Shown: positions 1 through 8,759 of the stretch, piece after piece
Layout of the letters: every line of letters starts with the position of its first letter
Position numbering within the stretch: position 1 is the first letter of the stretch
From: UBA4951 sp963616935
Lineage (GTDB): Bacteria > Bacillota_I > Bacilli_A > RFN20 > CAG-826
Direction: 5' to 3'
Length of the DNA stretch: 64,000 nucleotides
NCBI GenBank assembly: GCA_963616935.1
Contig: CAVEMS010000002.1
Location: 1-64,000 of the forward strand
Notes under the pieces: model-generated
Told to the model about the DNA's origin: nothing
The model's input: the letters and a program-made list of their open reading frames with translations, nothing else
Databases searched by the model: none
Translations under genes and position numbers: made by a program

Positions 1-257
1 AGTTCCCCGATTTTCGGATCGCTTTCATAGGCCTCTAGGACCTCTTCCGCTTCCTTCATTTCCTCATCGCTCACCATTTCGAGCGTTTTCCCGTCTTTCG
101 AAGACATGACGATCAAAGAGTCCTCATCCTCTTCCTTATATAGGAAATAGAAGGTCTTCCCCTTTTCCTCATTTTCGTAATAGAAGTAAAGCTTCCAGCT
201 TTCTTCCGTCCCGTCTTCCTTCGTTATCAAAACGGTATTGTCTTGGATGTCTATCAT
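1..257 (-). CDS. DUF1292 (YrzB-like) protein, 3' end outside window
   Basis: The reading frame starts at ATG 257-255 and runs off the left edge (about 85 codons seen). It is acidic, with many Glu and Asp, and has the pattern of the DUF1292/YrzB family: two short strands, an aromatic and acidic middle, and a Glu-rich helical end. The function of the family is not known. In Bacilli this gene usually lies in the alaS-yrzL-ruvX-yrzB neighbourhood, and here it lies just downstream of alaS on the same strand (13 nt gap), which supports the call. An SD-like GGAGAG lies just before the ATG. The genes that often sit between alaS and yrzB are absent from this gap. Confidence 0.75.
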   Translation of the reverse strand, partial: MIDIQDNTVLITKEDGTEESWKLYFYYENEEKGKTFYFLYKEEDEDSLIVMSSKDGKTLEMVSDEEMKEAEEVLEAYESDPKIGE

Positions 258-270
258 TTTTCTCTCCTTG

Positions 271-2877
271 CTAAGCCAACTTCGCTTCCAATTCTTGGCG
301 GTATTTCTCGAATCCGTCGACGCTTTTTAGCATGCCAGAGGCCATTTGCGCTTTGCCGCCACCGCCACCTCCTAGCCTCTCGCTTAGTTCTTTGACGATC
401 TTAGAGGCATCGGCTTTTTCGAGTGCTTTGCCGCCAACCATCGCCGTGACTGGACGAGCATCGCCCTTTCCTCCGACGAGAAGGATCACATAGTCTGGGG
501 AAACGCTTTTGAAGCGATCGGCGAGCGAGAGCAACTCAGAGCGTGAGGCTCCTTCTTTCGAGAGGGCGACGAAATTGATTCCGCCGACGTTCTTCGCTCC
601 GCTTGCAAGCGATTTCATATCCAAGGATGCGATTTTGTCTTTAAGCGCGGCCACTTCCTTCTTGGCTTCCTTTTCGCTATTGACGAGCGAATCGATCTTA
701 TTCGGGAAAGACGAATCGTCGCATGAGAAGCGCGCTTCGATATTAGAAAGCAGTTTTTCTTTGTCCTTAAGGTATGAGAGGGCGCCAAGGCTCGTTTTGG
801 CGACGACTCTTCTTACCCCGGCACTTATAGCCTCGTCCGACACGATGACGAAACAGCCGATTTCGGCGGTGTTTTTGACGTGCGTGCCACCGCAGAATTC
901 CTTGCTATACTTGCCAAAGGTCACTACTCGGACGGTGTCGCCGTACTTTTCGCTGAACTCCATTTCCGCCCCGAGTTTGCTTGCTTCCGAGTAAGGGAGC
1001 ACCAGCGTCTTTTCTTCGATTCCTTCGCTGATTTTGGCATTAACTTCTTTTTCGATCTCATTTTTTTCATAGGCGCTCATCTTCTTGTTCGCGTCATAGT
1101 CGAAACGAAGATAGGAATCATCGACGTAGCTTCCCTTTTGATCTACGTGTTTGCCCAAAACGTTCGATAAAGCGCTATGAAGAAGATGCGTTGCGCTGTG
1201 ATTGCGTTCGATGAGCTTTCGTTTATTGGAGTCGATATTTGCCGTCAAGACGTCGTTTTCTTTTATCACGCCGTGTTCAATCACGATGTGATGCAAATGC
1301 TGCTTGTTTGGCGCGACCATCACCGAGACCACTTTGGCCGACATGCCTTCGTTTTCGAGCTTGCCGGTATCGCTTACCTGCCCGCCCATTTCGGCGTAGA
1401 AAGGAGTTTCAGCAAGTATTACGTCGCCCTCTTCGTCGATTGAATCGACCTTGACGCCGTCTTTGAAGAGCCCTATTACCTTGGCTTTGGATTCGTAGGC
1501 GTCATAAAGGAATTTGCTTTCGGCTTTATACTCCATTAAATCCTTCGATTGTTTATGGAAGCTTTCGATCTCGCCGCGGGCGTTTCTTGCGCGCTCACGC
1601 TGTTCTTCCATCATCTTTTCGAAAGTCTCGGTATCGACGCTCACGCCGTTTTCGGCGGCTATTTCCTTCGTTAGATCAAGCGGGAAGCCATAGGTGTCAT
1701 AGAGTTTGAAGGCCTCTTCGCCGCTTAATTCCTTCTTTCCTTCGAGCATCTTATATAGAAGCGCCTCGCCGCTTGAAAGGGTTTTGACGAATCTCTTCTC
1801 CTCTTCTTCAATCAAAGAGGCGACGAAAGCCTCTTTCTTGACGAGCTCAGGATAGAAATCGCGGTATTTGGCCACGACCGTCGGCACGAGCTTATGCATG
1901 AAAGGCTCGTTCAATCCGAGTTTTTGACCATATCTCATCGCTCGGCGGACGATCCTTCTAAGGACGTATCCACGACCTTCGTTCGAGAAATAGGCGCCAT
2001 CGCTTAAAGCGAAAGTGAGGCAACGGGCGTGGTCGGCGATGACGCGGAAAGGCAATAGGTTCTCGCCTTCATATTTTTTGCCGGACATTTTTTCGGCTTC
2101 GGAAATGATCGGCCTAAATAAATCGGTTTCGAAGTTGGTTTCCGTGTTTTGAAGGATGCAGGCGATTCTTTCTAAGCCCGCTCCGGTATCGATGTTTTTG
2201 CTCGGAAGCTCTTTGTAATCCTTCCTATCGACGCCGTTTTCGGCGTTATATTGCGAGAAAACAATTCCCCAGAGCTCGATATAGCGGTCATTCTCGATGT
2301 CGTCTTCTAGCAGTTTCTTCCCAAGGTGATTGGGGTCATATTTCTCGCCGCGGTCATAGAATACCTCGGTATTCGGTCCGCATGGCCCTTCGCCTATCTG
2401 CCAATAATTGCCTTCTAGGGCGATCAAATGGCTTTCGTCTATCCCTTGCTTCTTCCATAGTTCGAACGAGGCTTTGTCGGAGGGATTATACGTGACGTAA
2501 AGCTTATTCGGGTCGAGCCCGAAACCGTCTTTTTCGCTCGTTAGTATCTCATAGGCCCAAGGGATTACCTCATTACGGAAATAATCGCCGATTGAGAAAT
2601 TGCCTAACATCTCGAAGAAGGTGTGATGTCGTGCCGTATGCCCGACGTTCTCGATGTCGTTGGTTCTGATCGATTTCTGAATGTTGACGATCCTTCTCGA
2701 TGGCGGAATTTCGCTGCCATCGAAATATTTTTTGAGTCCAGTGACGCCGGCGTTGACCCACAAAAGGGATTTATCGCCCTCTGGAACAAGGCTAACGCCC
2801 GGCATCCATTTGTGGCCTTTGCCTTCGAAGAACCTAATCCAAGTGCGGCGGATCTCTTCGCCTGTGAGTTTTTTCAT
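271..2877 (-). CDS. alaS: Alanine--tRNA ligase
   Basis: AlaRS charges tRNA-Ala and clears mischarged Ser/Gly-tRNA in the cytoplasm. The 868-residue length is normal. It has the class II catalytic domain at about 1-240, the GRGYVLRR stretch near 301, an editing domain with the zinc-ligand signatures NHSATH (His560, His564) and CGGTH (Cys662, His666), and a C-terminal oligomerisation/DHHA1 domain with a Gly-rich GGGGGGKAQMASG tail. The frame stays open upstream to 2934, but the ATG at 2877 gives the family start MKKLTG and has GGGAGA in front of it; the longer start would lie inside the T-box leader. Expression is predicted to be controlled by the upstream T-box. Confidence 0.98.
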   Translation of the reverse strand: MKKLTGEEIRRTWIRFFEGKGHKWMPGVSLVPEGDKSLLWVNAGVTGLKKYFDGSEIPPSRRIVNIQKSIRTNDIENVGHTARHHTFFEMLGNFSIGDYFRNEVIPWAYEILTSEKDGFGLDPNKLYVTYNPSDKASFELWKKQGIDESHLIALEGNYWQIGEGPCGPNTEVFYDRGEKYDPNHLGKKLLEDDIENDRYIELWGIVFSQYNAENGVDRKDYKELPSKNIDTGAGLERIACILQNTETNFETDLFRPIISEAEKMSGKKYEGENLLPFRVIADHARCLTFALSDGAYFSNEGRGYVLRRIVRRAMRYGQKLGLNEPFMHKLVPTVVAKYRDFYPELVKKEAFVASLIEEEEKRFVKTLSSGEALLYKMLEGKKELSGEEAFKLYDTYGFPLDLTKEIAAENGVSVDTETFEKMMEEQRERARNARGEIESFHKQSKDLMEYKAESKFLYDAYESKAKVIGLFKDGVKVDSIDEEGDVILAETPFYAEMGGQVSDTGKLENEGMSAKVVSVMVAPNKQHLHHIVIEHGVIKENDVLTANIDSNKRKLIERNHSATHLLHSALSNVLGKHVDQKGSYVDDSYLRFDYDANKKMSAYEKNEIEKEVNAKISEGIEEKTLVLPYSEASKLGAEMEFSEKYGDTVRVVTFGKYSKEFCGGTHVKNTAEIGCFVIVSDEAISAGVRRVVAKTSLGALSYLKDKEKLLSNIEARFSCDDSSFPNKIDSLVNSEKEAKKEVAALKDKIASLDMKSLASGAKNVGGINFVALSKEGASRSELLSLADRFKSVSPDYVILLVGGKGDARPVTAMVGGKALEKADASKIVKELSERLGGGGGGKAQMASGMLKSVDGFEKYRQELEAKLA

Positions 2878-2888
2878 GTTTCTCTCCC

Positions 2889-3065
2889 AAAAAAATAAAA
2901 CACCTAGCGAAGGAACGCTGGCGCGCGGTACCATCCTTCTTCACCTTGGTGCTCTCATTTGTCTTCTTAACGCGAAGCGCGGGGAAATTACTCCCAACGG
3001 ATGGAGGTGGCGTGTCCATAGGCCTTCCCATTATGCGGCCCTCCCTCTGATGGACTTATTCTCCG
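2889..3065 (-). promoter_or_regulatory. T-box leader of alaS (tRNA-Ala sensing), with terminator
   Basis: The transcript before alaS contains the T-box core AGGATGGTACCGCG (2937-2924), the conserved antiterminator sequence. The UGGU in its bulge pairs with the ACCA end of uncharged tRNA-Ala. An intrinsic terminator follows (CCAGCG/CGCTAGG then a T-rich run, 2921-2889). Stem I lies upstream; a GCC that could act as Ala specifier is present in it, but I did not fold the RNA to confirm its place. Uncharged tRNA-Ala is expected to stabilise the antiterminator and switch alaS on. Confidence 0.9.
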
Positions 3066-3070
3066 GTGGT

Positions 3071-3098
3071 ATTCTACCACCATCTTCACGCTAAACAA
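3071..3098 (-). promoter_or_regulatory. Promoter of the alaS T-box transcript
   Basis: -35 TTGTTT (3098-3093), 16-nt spacer, -10 TAGAAT (3076-3071). The predicted start near 3064 lies just before the T-box stem I, leaving a leader of about 190 nt. Confidence 0.6.
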
Positions 3099-3120
3099 CT
3101 TTTTAGCGCATCGATTGCGG

Positions 3121-4443
3121 TTATTCTAGAACGTTTTCTTCTTTCTTGATCCAAATACGAGCCATTTCTGTTTCTTTCGACCAGGCTTCTGGCATCGTGC
3201 GGTTATTCAAAAACCAAGGCGTGTCTTTAAGAAGGCTATCGGAAGCGGAGCAAGTCACGGTCTCATTGCCCCCGCTATCGTACTTGAAGACGACGTTCCC
3301 ATTTAGGGGCGTGTGATAGCTTTTGTCGGTGTAGCTTCCCTCGGTCGTGACGTAAAAACGATCGGTATAGACGGAAATCCTATCGATCGTGGCTTGGCCA
3401 GGGAAGGTCGTCTCTTTGCTCGTTTGGTTAAATTCGCAGTTTCCGGCCACGCAAGAGGCGACGACCGCTTTCGGCTTTATTAGCGAAAGGAGTTTATCGG
3501 TGTTCGCGGTCGGCGAGCCATGGTGCCCGGCCTTAAAAAGCTCGACTTGTTCGAGCTCCGGATTCGATTCCGCTATCGATCTTTCGGCGTATTCCTCCGA
3601 GTCTCCGGTGAAGAGGAATTGCTTTTCGCCTTGCCTAAATAGCAAGGCCAAGGAGCAATCGTTTTGGTCGCTGAAGCCGGATACGGCATAGCTACTATCG
3701 AGACTTTTCGTCTCGCTACGCGTATGGTCGTAATAGAATTGGTAAAGCAATGTGACGGAAAGTCCTTTCCCTAAGGATAACGTCCAATTGTTCCCTTTGC
3801 TCGTAAGTTCCTTAGCGATATGGTGGGTGGAACCGCTATCGACCAATTTCTTTCTGGCCGCCAGGTAATCACGATAGATTTCCGTGCTTTTCTTCGTCTC
3901 ATCATCGCTAAGCGTGTGCGCATAGTCGTTTTCGATCGTCGCTTTACTACTCATGAAATACGAGAAATCAACGATATTATCGACTTTGTAGGTATATAGA
4001 AGCCCATCCCTTGAGCCATTAGCCAGCGATTTTCCGACTAGCCCCGAGAGATGATCTTCATGCGCATGAGTGACGAAGACGTATTCGAATTTGCCGTCCG
4101 TCACGTAATCGTCGATGTATTTTTTCGCCGTCGCGGCCACGCTCTTTTTAGCGCCGCCATCGATTAGGATGTCGTTATCCCCCGCTTTCACATAGATCAC
4201 ATCGCCGCTGTTTTGGAGGTCTTCTTCAATGAAATGGAAGGAAATTTCGTCGAATTCCGTCGGTCCTATGGGCGAGGCGCTTGAGGACGTCGAAGAGGCG
4301 TCGTTTCCTCGGTCTTTTAGCGTGAAGACTAACGCCACGCACAAGGAAACGGTAAAAATTAGAGCCCCAGATATGGAGATGGCGATGCTCTTCTTGCCTC
4401 TTTTTCTTGCATTCTTGCTTTTTGCCTTTTTCTTTTTCGCCAT
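3121..4443 (-). CDS. Membrane-anchored metallo-beta-lactamase-fold hydrolase, ComEC C-terminal-domain-like
   Basis: 440 residues. A Lys/Arg-rich N-terminus is followed by one hydrophobic segment (about 19-41) and a Ser-rich linker, so the catalytic domain should be outside the cell. Metal-binding motifs are clear: THAHEDH (125-131), FTGDSEE (about 278-284) and GHHGSP (about 306). The HxHxDH plus GHHGS pair is typical of the ComEC/Rec2 C-terminal nuclease-like domain and its free-standing relatives. No ComEC channel domain is present. Its ATG overlaps the mnmA stop by one base, so it is probably co-translated with the tRNA genes upstream. The substrate is unknown; a nuclease or phosphodiesterase role is inferred. 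Confidence 0.8.
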   Translation of the reverse strand: MAKKKKAKSKNARKRGKKSIAISISGALIFTVSLCVALVFTLKDRGNDASSTSSSASPIGPTEFDEISFHFIEEDLQNSGDVIYVKAGDNDILIDGGAKKSVAATAKKYIDDYVTDGKFEYVFVTHAHEDHLSGLVGKSLANGSRDGLLYTYKVDNIVDFSYFMSSKATIENDYAHTLSDDETKKSTEIYRDYLAARKKLVDSGSTHHIAKELTSKGNNWTLSLGKGLSVTLLYQFYYDHTRSETKSLDSSYAVSGFSDQNDCSLALLFRQGEKQFLFTGDSEEYAERSIAESNPELEQVELFKAGHHGSPTANTDKLLSLIKPKAVVASCVAGNCEFNQTSKETTFPGQATIDRISVYTDRFYVTTEGSYTDKSYHTPLNGNVVFKYDSGGNETVTCSASDSLLKDTPWFLNNRTMPEAWSKETEMARIWIKKEENVLE

Positions 4444-5582
4444 CAGATATCCACTCTTTCTTCGTTCCTATAGACCTCGCCTATTATCGCTCCGCCTAAT
4501 AACACGCCGTTTTCGTCATAAAAGACCGCCCATTGACCCGGGGTCACCGCTTTGACGGGAGGATCGTAGGTAAGATAGCACCCGTTGTCTTCGAAATGGA
4601 TGGTCGCCGGGTTATCGGGTTGCCGATAACGGAATTTGACCATGATGTTTTTGGAGGCGATGCCCTTCTCTCCAAGCCAATTTAGCGACGAAAGAAGGCA
4701 TTTGTCGCTAAGAAGATGCTTGTCTTCGTCGCCATTAGCGACGTATAGAACGTTCTTCTTCGGGTCTTTCTTGCAAACGAACCAGGCGCCGTCTTTTTCG
4801 CCTTTCACGCCGCCTATCCCAAGGCCATGGCGTTGACCAAGCGTGTAATATAGGACTCCGCTATGCTTGCCGATCACGCGCCCGGAATTAACGTCCACTA
4901 TCTCGCCTTCGTGCGCTGGGAAATAGTTCATCAAGAATTCGCGGAAGCGCCTTTCGCCGATGAAACAAACGCCGGTCGATCCATGTTTATCGCTCACTTC
5001 CTCTAATCCGAGTTTCTTAGCTAATTCCCTGGCGTCTTTTTTCGTGATGCTCGCCATTGGGAAAAGGGAAGCGGCGATTTGCTCTTCGCTTAAAGCGCAA
5101 AGGAAATAAGTCTGATCTTTAGATAAATCGGCCGGTTTCGATAGATACGATTTCCCGTCGATTTCGATCTTTTTGGCGTAGTGCCCCATGGCGATATGGT
5201 CATAGCCGTTTTCTTTCGCGTATTTCAAAAACGGCCCGAACTTGATCTCGCGGTTACATAGAACGTCGGGATTGGGCGTCCTTCCTTCCTTATATTCGTC
5301 GAGGAAGTAGCTGAAGACGTTGTCCCAATATTCTTTTATGTAATCGATTCTGATTAGCTTTATCCCGAGTTTCTCCGCCACTTTCTTGGCGTCTTGATAG
5401 TCCTTTTCTTGCGGGCATTGATCGTTATTGACGGTCGGATTTCCTAGATAGTCGTTATTTAGCTGAGCATCCCAGTTACGCATAAAACAGCCGGTGACGT
5501 CATAGCCGTCTTGCAAAAGAAGATAGGCCGCGATTGCGCTATCAACGCCACCCGATAAGCCAAGAAGCACTTTCTCTTTCAT
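4443..5582 (-). CDS. mnmA: tRNA-specific 2-thiouridylase MnmA
   Basis: Makes the 2-thio group of s2U34 in tRNA-Lys/Glu/Gln, using ATP and a persulfide sulfur. 379 residues, full length. The N-terminal PP-loop SGGVDS (10-15) binds ATP. The two catalytic cysteines are visible: Cys109 in PDVLCNREIKF and Cys206 in GSTGVCFIGER. A C-terminal beta-barrel tRNA-binding part follows. Its start overlaps the end of dtd by 4 nt (ATGA), and its stop overlaps the next gene by 1 nt, so this is a tight operon of tRNA quality and modification genes. Confidence 0.97.
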   Translation of the reverse strand: MKEKVLLGLSGGVDSAIAAYLLLQDGYDVTGCFMRNWDAQLNNDYLGNPTVNNDQCPQEKDYQDAKKVAEKLGIKLIRIDYIKEYWDNVFSYFLDEYKEGRTPNPDVLCNREIKFGPFLKYAKENGYDHIAMGHYAKKIEIDGKSYLSKPADLSKDQTYFLCALSEEQIAASLFPMASITKKDARELAKKLGLEEVSDKHGSTGVCFIGERRFREFLMNYFPAHEGEIVDVNSGRVIGKHSGVLYYTLGQRHGLGIGGVKGEKDGAWFVCKKDPKKNVLYVANGDEDKHLLSDKCLLSSLNWLGEKGIASKNIMVKFRYRQPDNPATIHFEDNGCYLTYDPPVKAVTPGQWAVFYDENGVLLGGAIIGEVYRNEERVDI

Positions 5583-6043
5583 CTTTCGCTCCTTTTGAAT
5601 AGTTCGTCGCTATCGAAGATTATCGTGAATGGGCCGTCGTTAAGGAGGGTGACTTTCATATCGGCTCCGAAGACGCCTTCATGCACTTTGATCCCATATT
5701 CGCGCAGTTTTTCGTTCCATATGGCGTAGAATCCTTTGGCCTTTTCTGGCGCCATCGCATCGACGAAAGAAGGTCGGTTCCCTTCCTTCATATTCGCGTA
5801 AAGGGTGAATTGGCTGACGGAAAGTATCTCGCCTTCGATTTGCGCCAACGAAAGATTAGTTTTGCCGTTTTCGTCCTCGAATAAACGGGATTGGACGACT
5901 TTTTTCGCCATTTTGGCAATCGTTTCGACTTGATCGTCGTTTCCAAAGCCGACTAAAAGAAGGTAGCCTTTCCCTATTTCCGCCACCCTTTTGCCGTCGA
6001 TATCGACGTGGGCACTATGAACGCGTTGCAAAAGAACCCTCAT
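5579..6043 (-). CDS. dtd: D-aminoacyl-tRNA deacylase
   Basis: Cleaves D-amino acids (and Gly from tRNA-Ala) off mischarged tRNAs. 154 residues, the usual size. Family signatures are present: the N-terminal MRVLLQRV strand, SQFTLYAN in the middle (the SQFTL motif) and NDGPFTI near the end (the NxGPxT motif). It starts one base after the TGA of the nucleoside phosphorylase gene and overlaps mnmA by 4 nt. No strong SD precedes the ATG, so translation is probably coupled to the upstream gene. Confidence 0.95.
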   Translation of the reverse strand: MRVLLQRVHSAHVDIDGKRVAEIGKGYLLLVGFGNDDQVETIAKMAKKVVQSRLFEDENGKTNLSLAQIEGEILSVSQFTLYANMKEGNRPSFVDAMAPEKAKGFYAIWNEKLREYGIKVHEGVFGADMKVTLLNDGPFTIIFDSDELFKRSER

Positions 6044-6044
6044 A

Positions 6045-7346
6045 TCAATAGATGTAATCCCTCACCATCGGAAGGATTTCCTTCTTTTTCGAGGAAATCT
6101 CGAACGCCTCTTTAAGCGCGTCGACCGTTTCCTCATATTGGTCTTTGTTGGTATGCACTTCGAATAGCGGTTCGCCTTTGGAGACATGGTCTCCGACTTT
6201 CTTTTTTAGGATGATACCGGCGGACATGTCGATAACGTCACCGAGCTTCTCCCGTCCTGCTCCTAGATGCATCGCCCCTTCTCCGATCGTGAGCGAATCG
6301 ATGCGTTCGATATACCCGTCTTTGTCGGAGCATACGTCGAAAACGTGCTTGGAAACTGGGAATTTCGAAGTGTCGAGCAAATATGATATGTCGCCGCCTT
6401 GCGCTTCAAAAAGAGCCAGTAGCTTTTTGAATCCGGAGCCATCTTCTATCGCTTTTTCGATCTTCGTTTTTCCTTCCTCTATCGAAGAGGCGATTTTCGC
6501 TTGGGTTAGCATTATCGCGCCGGCATTAGTGACTAGTTCCACGAAATCCCTTGGCCCACGCCCTTTTAGAGTATTGATTGCTTCAATCACTTCGAGGCTA
6601 TTACCGACCGCTAAGCCTAGCGGCTCATCCATGTCCGTTAAAATCGCTCTCGTGTCTCGTCCTAGTGATTTTCCTATTTTGACCATCGAAGCGGCTAATT
6701 TCCTGGCCATTTCGATGTCTTTCATAAAAGCTCCGCTCCCGAATTTGACGTCCAAAAGTATGGCATCGCTTCCCGAGGCGAGTTTTTTGCTCATGATGCT
6801 AGAGGCGATCAAAGGAATCGAATCGACGGTGCCGGTCACGTCCCTTAACGCATATAGTTTTTTGTCGGCCGGATCGATTTGGAGCGTTTGGCCGTTTATC
6901 GCTATTCCAATGTCGTTAACTTGTTTGATGAAGGCGCTATCGCTAAGGGAAACGCTCGTCCCGGGCACGCTTTCCATCTTGTCTAGGGTTCCCCCGGTAT
7001 GACCTAAGCCGCGGCCCGACATCTTCGCTAATTTGGCGCCGCACGCCACTACAAGAGGGCCAAGGGCAAGCGAGGTCTTGTCCCCGACTCCGCCAGTGCT
7101 ATGCTTATCGACTTTGATTCCCGGAATCATCGTTAGATCTAGGGTTTCGCCGCTATGGAGCATCGCATCCGTTAATAGCGATGTCTCTTCTTCATTCATT
7201 CCGACGAAGCGTATGGCCATTAATAAAGCGGAGACTTGATAGTCTGGCGCTGTGCCGTCTGTCACGCCCTTCACGAAGAAATCGATCTCTTCTTTGCTTA
7301 GTGCCTCACCCGACTTCTTCTTTTCGATTAAATCTAACATTCTCAT
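6045..7346 (-). CDS. pdp: Pyrimidine-nucleoside phosphorylase
   Basis: Phosphorolysis of thymidine, deoxyuridine or uridine to base and (deoxy)ribose-1-phosphate in nucleoside salvage. 433 residues, full length for the family. The signature KHSTGGVGDK (81-90) and the phosphate/sugar-binding GRGLGHTGGTLDK region are intact. The first ATG is chosen because GGAGGT lies 7 nt before it; a second ATG two codons later is less well spaced. It is first in the run pdp-dtd-mnmA-MBL. The family is pyrimidine phosphorylase rather than strict DeoA, judged from overall similarity only. Confidence 0.93.
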   Translation of the reverse strand: MRMLDLIEKKKSGEALSKEEIDFFVKGVTDGTAPDYQVSALLMAIRFVGMNEEETSLLTDAMLHSGETLDLTMIPGIKVDKHSTGGVGDKTSLALGPLVVACGAKLAKMSGRGLGHTGGTLDKMESVPGTSVSLSDSAFIKQVNDIGIAINGQTLQIDPADKKLYALRDVTGTVDSIPLIASSIMSKKLASGSDAILLDVKFGSGAFMKDIEMARKLAASMVKIGKSLGRDTRAILTDMDEPLGLAVGNSLEVIEAINTLKGRGPRDFVELVTNAGAIMLTQAKIASSIEEGKTKIEKAIEDGSGFKKLLALFEAQGGDISYLLDTSKFPVSKHVFDVCSDKDGYIERIDSLTIGEGAMHLGAGREKLGDVIDMSAGIILKKKVGDHVSKGEPLFEVHTNKDQYEETVDALKEAFEISSKKKEILPMVRDYIY

Positions 7347-7433
7347 CGTTTTTACCTCCGTCTATTATAAATGCTTCGTCCTTTTCTTTGATAGCAAAAG
7401 AAAGCGGTATCTTGTCTCTTCCATCTCTATGTT

Positions 7434-7462
7434 TTGTCTTTCGTCCCTTTTTTCACTATAAT
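7434..7462 (+). promoter_or_regulatory. Promoter giving a leaderless RsmF-like mRNA
   Basis: -35 TTGTCT (7434-7439), 17-nt spacer, -10 TATAAT (7457-7462). The ATG at 7470 is 7 nt past the -10 box, at the predicted transcription start, with no room for an SD. Confidence 0.75.
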
Positions 7463-7469
7463 ACGTGCT

Positions 7470-8759
7470 ATGGATTTGAAGGAATCTTTGCTTAAGTATC
7501 TGCCTCTCGAAGAGGTGAATGGCTTGCTCGCTTCGCTAGAGAAAGAGGAAGTGACGCATGCTCTGCTACTAAACACCAAGAAGATGTCCGACGAGGAATT
7601 CCTCTCGCGCTTCCCTAATGTTCGTAAGCACCCATTCGTCAAACACGCCTACTTATACGACAAAGACGAATATGAATTCGGCAAGAACCTCTTATACGAC
7701 GACGGCGTCTATTCGATCGAAGACCCAAGCGCCATGATGGTGAATTATTTCCTAGATCCTAAGCCGGGCGAAGTCATCCTCGATATCTGTGGGGCACCGG
7801 GCGGAAAATCTATCGGCGCTTCTTTGGCAATGGAAGACGAAGGCCTAATCATCGCCAACGACATCAGCTACCCTCGGGCGAAAGCGATGTCGCAAAACGT
7901 CGAAAGAATGGGGCGCGGCAATATGATCGTCGCGAGCAACGACTTCGTTTTCAGCCACATCCATTTCGCGAATACCTTCGACAAAATCATCCTTGATGCG
8001 CCTTGTAGCGGCAGCGCGATGATAAGAAAAAACGAGAAAGCCGCCAAAGACTGGCGATATGAGAAGGTGAAATCCTGCGCTAAACGTCAAAGCGAGCTCC
8101 TCGAACTCGCCTATTCGATGCTTAAGGAAGGCGGAACTATCGCCTATAGCACCTGCTCTTTCTCTTTCGAGGAAGACGAGGGCGTTCTTCTTTCCTTCAA
8201 AGGCAAACATCCGGAAATCGAATTCGTCTCTCTTCCTGATGATCCTTCCTTCTATCATCTAAAAGAACTTCCTAGCGCCGTTAGGCTCCACCCGAACCAC
8301 TTCGAGGGCGAAGGGCAATTCATCGCCCTTATCAAAAAGCCCGGTGTTTTGGTTCCAACCCCCAAAACCGTGGTCGCCAACACGCGTTACAAGCAATTCC
8401 TTAGTGACTATGGCTTAAGCGAAAGAAGCAATGAGATAATGCGCTCGAAATTCTATAGCCTATCGATGCATTTCGACGTGTCGCATCTCAATATCCTTCG
8501 CTATGGCGTGAAACTATTCGAAATCCGCGAGATCTATATCCCAGATCATCATCTTTCCCACTTCCTAGGCCCCGAATATGGCTTCGACCTCACTTATGAG
8601 GAGTGTAAAGCGTATATCTCCGGCAACACCTTCCCATGCGACAAAAAAGACGGCTTCTATATCGTTACCTACGACAATCAGAACCTCGGCTATGTGAAAG
8701 TGGTCCAAGGCACAGCCAAAAACCACTACCCCAAAGGCTTAAGACGCAACATCGATTAA
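7470..8759 (+). CDS. RsmF/RsmB-like 16S rRNA m5C methyltransferase
   Basis: SAM-dependent m5C RNA methyltransferase of the NOL1/NOP2/sun family, acting on rRNA. 429 residues from the ATG at 7470, which gives the natural start MDLKESLLKYLP. The SAM-binding stretch DICGAPGGKS (105-114) is clear. Both functional cysteines are present: Cys179 in DAPCSGSAM (motif IV) and Cys229 in STCSFSFEEDE (motif VI). The C-terminal part resembles the RsmF-type PUA-like end (LGYVKVV...NHYPKGLRR). The frame is open further upstream, but that part contains the promoter. The stop codon overlaps the plsC-like stop on the other strand. Confidence 0.9.
   Translation: MDLKESLLKYLPLEEVNGLLASLEKEEVTHALLLNTKKMSDEEFLSRFPNVRKHPFVKHAYLYDKDEYEFGKNLLYDDGVYSIEDPSAMMVNYFLDPKPGEVILDICGAPGGKSIGASLAMEDEGLIIANDISYPRAKAMSQNVERMGRGNMIVASNDFVFSHIHFANTFDKIILDAPCSGSAMIRKNEKAAKDWRYEKVKSCAKRQSELLELAYSMLKEGGTIAYSTCSFSFEEDEGVLLSFKGKHPEIEFVSLPDDPSFYHLKELPSAVRLHPNHFEGEGQFIALIKKPGVLVPTPKTVVANTRYKQFLSDYGLSERSNEIMRSKFYSLSMHFDVSHLNILRYGVKLFEIREIYIPDHHLSHFLGPEYGFDLTYEECKAYISGNTFPCDKKDGFYIVTYDNQNLGYVKVVQGTAKNHYPKGLRRNID

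Noticed and set aside
2878..2934. Longer AlaRS start at 2934 with 19 extra residues
   Set aside because: The extension lies in the T-box terminator; the ATG at 2877 has an SD and matches the family N-terminus.
6145..7002. 285-codon open frame on the plus strand
   Set aside because: Antisense to the pyrimidine-nucleoside phosphorylase gene; Ser/Pro-rich shadow without SD.
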